A DNA stretch of 10,665 bases from JAYODZ01 sp965660195 (GTDB lineage: Bacteria; Pseudomonadota; Alphaproteobacteria; RS24): NCBI GenBank assembly GCA_965660195.1, contig CBFHZM010000063.1:1-10665 (forward strand), written 5' to 3'. This document shows positions 6,697 through 10,665 of the stretch, piece by piece. Positions within the stretch are counted from its first letter, which is position 1, and every line of letters begins with the position of its first letter. Below the pieces are notes generated by a model that did no database searches, was not told where the DNA came from, and worked only from the letters and a program-made list of their open reading frames with translations. Both the position numbers and the translations under genes were made by a program.

Positions 6697-8797
6697 TGTT
6701 TTCTGTTCTATCTGAATGGCAGTGCAAGATAAAGCTATAGATGAAAGCGTCTTCTTTCAGTTGGTTAAAGCGGCCGGCTTGACCGCCATGGCCGGCTTCC
6801 ATCTCAGTCTTTAGGAGCGTCATCCCATCATCGGTACGCCGATCGCGCAGGCGTGCAACCCATTTTGCCGGTTCCCAATAGGTTACGCGCGGATCGGTGA
6901 GGCCAGCGGTCGCTAGAATATGCGGATACGCATGCTGCCCGACATTCTCATAGGGTGCATAAGCGGCAATAGTTTGGTAATCGGTCGCGCTCGCTTTTGG
7001 GTTACCCCATTCGGGCCATTCAGGTGGCGTGAGCGGCAAGCTGTCATCGAGCATGGTCGTCAGCGTGTCAACAAATGGCACCTCGGCGACGGCGGCACAA
7101 AATAAATCAGGCGCCATATTCATGCACGCGCCCAACAAAAGCCCACCGGCACTGCCACCATGAATGCTGATGTTGCCTTTGCGGACATAGCCGATATTGA
7201 TGAGATGCTCCGCAGCAGCGATGAAATCTTTGAAAGTGTTTTGCTTCTGGGCGCGGCGACCTTGTTCAAACCATTTATAGCCGCAAGCCTTACCGCCCCG
7301 AATATGAGCAATCGCGTAAATAAAGCCGCGCTGCACAAGGCTTAGGCGGGAGTTGGAGAAGGTGGCGGGAATGGTAATGCCATAAGAGCCATAGCCATAG
7401 AGAAGAACGGGTGCCGTTCCGTCGGTTGCTGTCTCTTTGTGGTAGACGACCGAAATCGGAATCTGTGCTCCGTCATGGCCTGTCGCCCAAAGTCGCTCGG
7501 TTACATAATCATGCGGATCATGGCCGCTGGGTATAATTTGCGATCGGCGTAATTTTCGTGTGTTCGCAATCATATCATAGTCATAGACTTCGGCCGGCGT
7601 CGTCATCGAGCTATAGGTAAAGCGTAATATATCGCTCTGGTATTCGGCATTGGCGTGTAAAACAAGGTCATAGGCGGCTTCGTCAAAAGCGATATTTTGT
7701 GCCTGACCATCGCTCATATTTATAATCTTTATATAGGGCAGGGCGTTAGCCCGGATTAGCATAACGAGGTGGTCGTTGTAACTGTTCAGAGCCAAAATTA
7801 GATGCCCTTCTTGATGTGGCACAAGAGTTTGCCACTGCTCTTGTGTGGGCGTGGCGAGGGGAGCGGTAACAATCTGGAAATCATCGGCGCGGCCTTGCTC
7901 TTGCCAATTTGTTAGGATAATCAATTGGTTGCGCGCCGCGTCGTCCTCCACAGTGTACTGCACGCCGGTTTTGCGGGGAGCGACGCATATGGGGCTATTT
8001 TCCGGCGCATGGGTATCGATTAGCCAGCTTTCGGTGGTCTCGTGATCATGCGCGTAAATGATAATAAAACGACCACTCGCGCTTGTATCGAGCGATAGAA
8101 AAAAGCCAGCATCGTTTTCTTCATAAACGCAAATATCATCGCTTTGTGCTTGGCCGAGTTGATGCCGCATCACTTGATAGGGGCGATGGTTATCATCCAG
8201 AAGAATATAAAATAATGTATGGCCATCGGCCGACCACGCCATAGCGTCGGCAGCGCGTTCAAGCCGGTCGCTTAGAAAGTCTCTCGTAACCGTATCAAAG
8301 ATGCGAATGGTTAAGAACTCTCCTCCGCTGAAATCCATAGCCAACGCTAAACGCTTATTATCTTCAGATTTCTCTGAAGTGATTAATTTAAAATAGGCTT
8401 GCCCTTCAGCCAAAGCGTTGCAGTCAACGATGATATCGGTTTCATCGGGATGACAATCGCGTGGCCCCCGGCAAATCAGCGGATGTTCATCATCGACACG
8501 ATAACGGGTATTCCAGGCATATGCGCCGGCATTGACGGGTACCGATGCAGCATTCTCTTCAACCCGCCCGCGCATCTCGTCAAATAGCTTTTGGCGTAGA
8601 TCTTCAGCTGATGCCAAAACATGCTGAGTGTAGACATTCTCAGCCTCGATATAGGCGCGAATATCGGCATTCAAGACACTCGGATTATGCATCACCTGTT
8701 GCCAATTATCATCACGCAACCAATGATACTCGTCCGATTTCACAAAACCGTGATGTGTCTCCTCATGGAGAATCTGAGCAGGACGAGGGGGCTGCAT
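6689..8797 (-). CDS. ptrB: Oligopeptidase B (prolyl oligopeptidase family S9A)
   Basis: This 702-residue protein has the two-domain plan of S9A peptidases. The N-terminal part (about 1-70, with HHGFVKSDEYHWLRDD) is followed by a seven-bladed propeller (about 75-415) and a C-terminal alpha/beta hydrolase domain. The catalytic triad is visible: Ser549 in HGGSAGG, Asp635 in AGLTDPRVTYWEPAKWVARL and His670 in AGHGGQAGR. The last two motifs are diagnostic of oligopeptidase B rather than prolyl oligopeptidase, as is FVDTLTTMLDDSLPLT. The enzyme cuts small peptides after Arg or Lys; the propeller excludes folded proteins. The acidic pocket region reads PPEWPEWGNP. There is no signal peptide, so it is cytoplasmic, as usual. 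Length agrees with the family (about 690-710). The start at 8797 is 3 bp after the msrB stop and the end overlaps the esterase start by 8 bp. Confidence 0.96.
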   Translation of the reverse strand: MQPPRPAQILHEETHHGFVKSDEYHWLRDDNWQQVMHNPSVLNADIRAYIEAENVYTQHVLASAEDLRQKLFDEMRGRVEENAASVPVNAGAYAWNTRYRVDDEHPLICRGPRDCHPDETDIIVDCNALAEGQAYFKLITSEKSEDNKRLALAMDFSGGEFLTIRIFDTVTRDFLSDRLERAADAMAWSADGHTLFYILLDDNHRPYQVMRHQLGQAQSDDICVYEENDAGFFLSLDTSASGRFIIIYAHDHETTESWLIDTHAPENSPICVAPRKTGVQYTVEDDAARNQLIILTNWQEQGRADDFQIVTAPLATPTQEQWQTLVPHQEGHLILALNSYNDHLVMLIRANALPYIKIINMSDGQAQNIAFDEAAYDLVLHANAEYQSDILRFTYSSMTTPAEVYDYDMIANTRKLRRSQIIPSGHDPHDYVTERLWATGHDGAQIPISVVYHKETATDGTAPVLLYGYGSYGITIPATFSNSRLSLVQRGFIYAIAHIRGGKACGYKWFEQGRRAQKQNTFKDFIAAAEHLINIGYVRKGNISIHGGSAGGLLLGACMNMAPDLFCAAVAEVPFVDTLTTMLDDSLPLTPPEWPEWGNPKASATDYQTIAAYAPYENVGQHAYPHILATAGLTDPRVTYWEPAKWVARLRDRRTDDGMTLLKTEMEAGHGGQAGRFNQLKEDAFIYSFILHCHSDRTENNG

Positions 8798-8800
8798 TTT

Positions 8801-9223
8801 CTACTCTTTGGCAACAAAATGAAGTGCGGTTCCATTGATGCAGTAACGTAAGCCGGTCGGTTGTGGCCCGTCTGGGAAAACATGCCCCAAATGCGCGCCG
8901 CAAGACGCGCAGAGCGTTTCTATGCGTCGCATGTTATGTGACAGGTCTTCCCGCGACGTGACGACTTCGGCCGCCAACGGCTCAAAAAAACTGGGCCAGC
9001 CGCTACCGCTGTCATATTTGCTTTCTGAGCTGAAGAGCGGGGTATGACAGCAAATACAATCATAGCGACCAGCGGCTTTATTATCCCAATAGGGGCCAGT
9101 AAAGGCGCGCTCGGTGCCGCCACAACGCGTGACTTGATATTGCTCTTCCGATAATTGATTGCGCCATTCATCATCTGACTTTGAGATTGGCGTATCGGTC
9201 CCCGGTTTATGTGATGTCGACAT
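8801..9223 (-). CDS. msrB: Peptide-methionine (R)-S-oxide reductase
   Basis: This 140-residue protein is a typical stand-alone MsrB, which reduces the R form of methionine sulfoxide in oxidised proteins using thioredoxin. Structural zinc is held by Cys56, Cys59 (CICC) and Cys105, Cys108 (CASC). The catalytic Cys128 lies in GLRYCINGTALHF, preceded by GAHLGHVFPDGP. The recycling cysteine often found in SGCGWPSF is serine here (SGSGWPSF, Ser74). Cys34 in TRCGGTERAFTG is a likely replacement, as in the N-terminal recycling arrangement known from Xanthomonas MsrB; this assignment is inferred. Cytoplasmic. It starts 5 bp after the MaoC-like stop and ends 3 bp before oligopeptidase B, so it is very probably co-transcribed with both; GAG near the preceding stop codon may serve as a short ribosome site. 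Confidence 0.96.
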   Translation of the reverse strand: MSTSHKPGTDTPISKSDDEWRNQLSEEQYQVTRCGGTERAFTGPYWDNKAAGRYDCICCHTPLFSSESKYDSGSGWPSFFEPLAAEVVTSREDLSHNMRRIETLCASCGAHLGHVFPDGPQPTGLRYCINGTALHFVAKE

Positions 9224-9228
9224 GCTTG

Positions 9229-9681
9229 TTACTCAAACATTAGCATCAGGCTCTCAGCAATAAGAGCTGGGCGGTCCATATTTTCAATCTCGATCACGAC
9301 TTCTGAGGTAAACAAAAAGCCGCCAGCTTTTGGTTCACATTCTTTGAGGGTGAACTTGCCGCGCACGCGTGCATCAACGGGCACCATATTAGTGAAGCGC
9401 AATTTATTGGCGCCATAGTTAATGACGCGGGTTACCGAGTTAACGCGCGAGACTTGCGCACCCAGCACCGGCAAAAGCGATAGCGTCAAAAAGCCATGCG
9501 CGATTGTCGGCATGCCAAGTTCTTTTTGCGTCCGTTCCGGGTCGGTATGGATCCATTGATGGTCACCGGTCGCTTGGGCAAATAAATTGATTTGTTTTTG
9601 GTCGATCTTAACCCATTCACTGTGGCCGATCTCCTGGCCGAGCATGGCCTGGTATTCTGCAATATTCTCAAAAACGCGCAT
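9229..9681 (-). CDS. MaoC-like hot-dog dehydratase, probable (R)-specific enoyl-CoA hydratase
   Basis: This 150-residue single hot-dog domain protein carries the hydratase-2 motif FAQATGDHQWIHTDPE, with Asp40 and His45 at the positions of the catalytic dyad. It then has the helix region HGFLTLSLLPVL (62-73) and the substrate-site motif NYGANKLRFTNMVPV (88-102). The overall pattern, including an N-terminal F-x-x-I-x-E-Y, resembles NodN-type MaoC proteins. The likely activity is reversible hydration of trans-2-enoyl-CoA to (R)-3-hydroxyacyl-CoA. The neighbouring acyl-CoA synthetase on the same strand supports a role in acyl-CoA metabolism. AAGGAG seven bases before ATG 9681 confirms the start. 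It starts 42 bp after the acyl-CoA synthetase stop. Confidence 0.92.
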   Translation of the reverse strand: MRVFENIAEYQAMLGQEIGHSEWVKIDQKQINLFAQATGDHQWIHTDPERTQKELGMPTIAHGFLTLSLLPVLGAQVSRVNSVTRVINYGANKLRFTNMVPVDARVRGKFTLKECEPKAGGFLFTSEVVIEIENMDRPALIAESLMLMFE

Positions 9682-9723
9682 GCGCTGTCTCCTTTTCTCG
9701 TTTTGTCGTCTCTACGCTTGGGG

Positions 9724-10665
9724 TTATACGATTTTGCTATCTTTCTTACCCCAATACCGGTCTCGCACTAAGCGTTTATATAGCTTACCTGTAGGGTGAC
9801 GAGGAAGTTCTTGGTCGAAATCTATCGAACGTGGGCATTTGATGGCGGAGAGCTCTTTACGGCAAAAGGCGATCAGCTCTTGTTCGAGCTCTGGCCCAGC
9901 ATCGGACCAGTTGACAGGCTGTACAACGGCTTTGACTTCCTCACCAAACTCTTCATTTGGGACACCAATGACTGCGACATCAGCCACTTTTGGATGCGTG
10001 ACCAAAAGGTTTTCAGCCTCTTGCGGGTATATATTGACGCCGCCGCTAATGATCATAAAAGCCTTGCGGTCGGTTAGGTAGAGGTAGCCCTCATCGTCAA
10101 CCCGTCCAACATCTCCCAAGGTTGTCCAATTGCCGTTCTTATGCCGGCTATCAGCGGTTTTTTCTGCGTCATTGTAATATTCAAATTGTGGGCCTTCTAA
10201 TTCAAAATAAATCGTTCCGGCTTGGCCAACGGGTAGTTCTTTGCCATCGTCATCGCAAATATGAATAATGCCGAGCAAGGCCTTACCGACAGAGCCCTCA
10301 TGCGCCAGCCATTCTTCCGAGTTAATGGCGCAAAAGCCGTTGCCCTCACTGCCAGCGTAATATTCATAAATAATCGGCCCCCACCATTCTATCATCTGGT
10401 GCTTAATTGGAATTGGGCAGGGTGCGGCGGCGTGGATCGCCACTTTCAGGCTTGATGTATCATATTTCTTCCGAACTTCTTCGGGCAATTTCAACATACG
10501 CACAAACATGGTTGGCACCCACTGACTGTGTGTGGCGCCATATTTTTCGATACAATGCAAAGCTGCTTCGGGGTCAAAATGATCCATCACGATACAGGTC
10601 GCACCTGCATGCATCGCTGCCATATTGTAGCGTAGCGGCGCTGCGTGGTAGAGCGGCGCTGGTGA
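9724..10665 (-). CDS. AMP-forming acyl-CoA synthetase, C-terminal part (N-terminus cut by window edge)
   Basis: The frame is open to the right edge, so the visible 313 residues are the C-terminal part of an ANL-superfamily enzyme usually about 500-550 residues long. An internal ATG at 10621-10623 is not the start, because in-frame coding (PLYHAAP) continues beyond it. Visible motifs in order are: HAAAPCP, YYAGSEGNG (the acyl-adenylate YGxTE-type motif), TLGDVGRVDDEGYLYL with the ATP-ribose-binding Asp, the hinge TDRKAFMIISGGVNIYP, and RHPTGKLYKR with the catalytic lysine near 9784-9786. The phosphate-binding loop lies outside the window. The enzyme would activate a carboxylic acid to its acyl-CoA with ATP; the pattern favours a medium- or long-chain fatty acid type, but the substrate is inferred. 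It is the first visible gene of the unit that continues with the MaoC-like hydratase. Confidence 0.94.
   Translation of the reverse strand, partial: SPAPLYHAAPLRYNMAAMHAGATCIVMDHFDPEAALHCIEKYGATHSQWVPTMFVRMLKLPEEVRKKYDTSSLKVAIHAAAPCPIPIKHQMIEWWGPIIYEYYAGSEGNGFCAINSEEWLAHEGSVGKALLGIIHICDDDGKELPVGQAGTIYFELEGPQFEYYNDAEKTADSRHKNGNWTTLGDVGRVDDEGYLYLTDRKAFMIISGGVNIYPQEAENLLVTHPKVADVAVIGVPNEEFGEEVKAVVQPVNWSDAGPELEQELIAFCRKELSAIKCPRSIDFDQELPRHPTGKLYKRLVRDRYWGKKDSKIV

Overview
The window reads as an ordinary stretch of a proteobacterial chromosome, most probably alphaproteobacterial. The basis is protein style: the gamma-carbonic anhydrase, nitronate monooxygenase, MsrB and oligopeptidase B resemble alphaproteobacterial relatives as I know them, and both tRNA genes encode their own CCA end. 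Base composition looks balanced. No phylogenetic test was possible, so genus and order are open. I see no insertion sequence, phage gene, CRISPR array or integration scar.

Layout. (1) 1-952, minus strand: a tRNA-Pro(CGG) with a good candidate promoter, followed by a membrane-anchored alpha/beta hydrolase that runs off the left edge; its usual nucleophilic serine is alanine. (2) 1147-2387, plus strand: a membrane-anchored beta-propeller protein of the strictosidine synthase/SMP-30 type, then tRNA-Gln(TTG). (3) 2401-4522, minus strand: a tight three-gene unit read as nitronate monooxygenase, CDP-alcohol phosphatidyltransferase, gamma-type carbonic anhydrase. (4) 4607-5464, plus strand: a TauD/TfdA dioxygenase, divergent from the nitronate monooxygenase and sharing an 84-bp promoter region with it. 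(5) 5461-10665, minus strand: a five-gene unit read as acyl-CoA synthetase (N-terminus outside the window), MaoC-like hydratase, MsrB, oligopeptidase B, and a class C beta-lactamase-like esterase. Gaps are 42, 5 and 3 bp, then an 8-bp overlap.

Function. The acyl-CoA synthetase and MaoC hydratase fit acyl-CoA activation and hydration. MsrB and oligopeptidase B fit repair of oxidised protein and peptide breakdown. The nitronate monooxygenase and the TauD-like enzyme are both oxygen-dependent small-molecule enzymes with unknown substrates here. Every gene has a recognisable family. I found no convincing undescribed system; the most notable point is the hydrolase with alanine at the nucleophile position.
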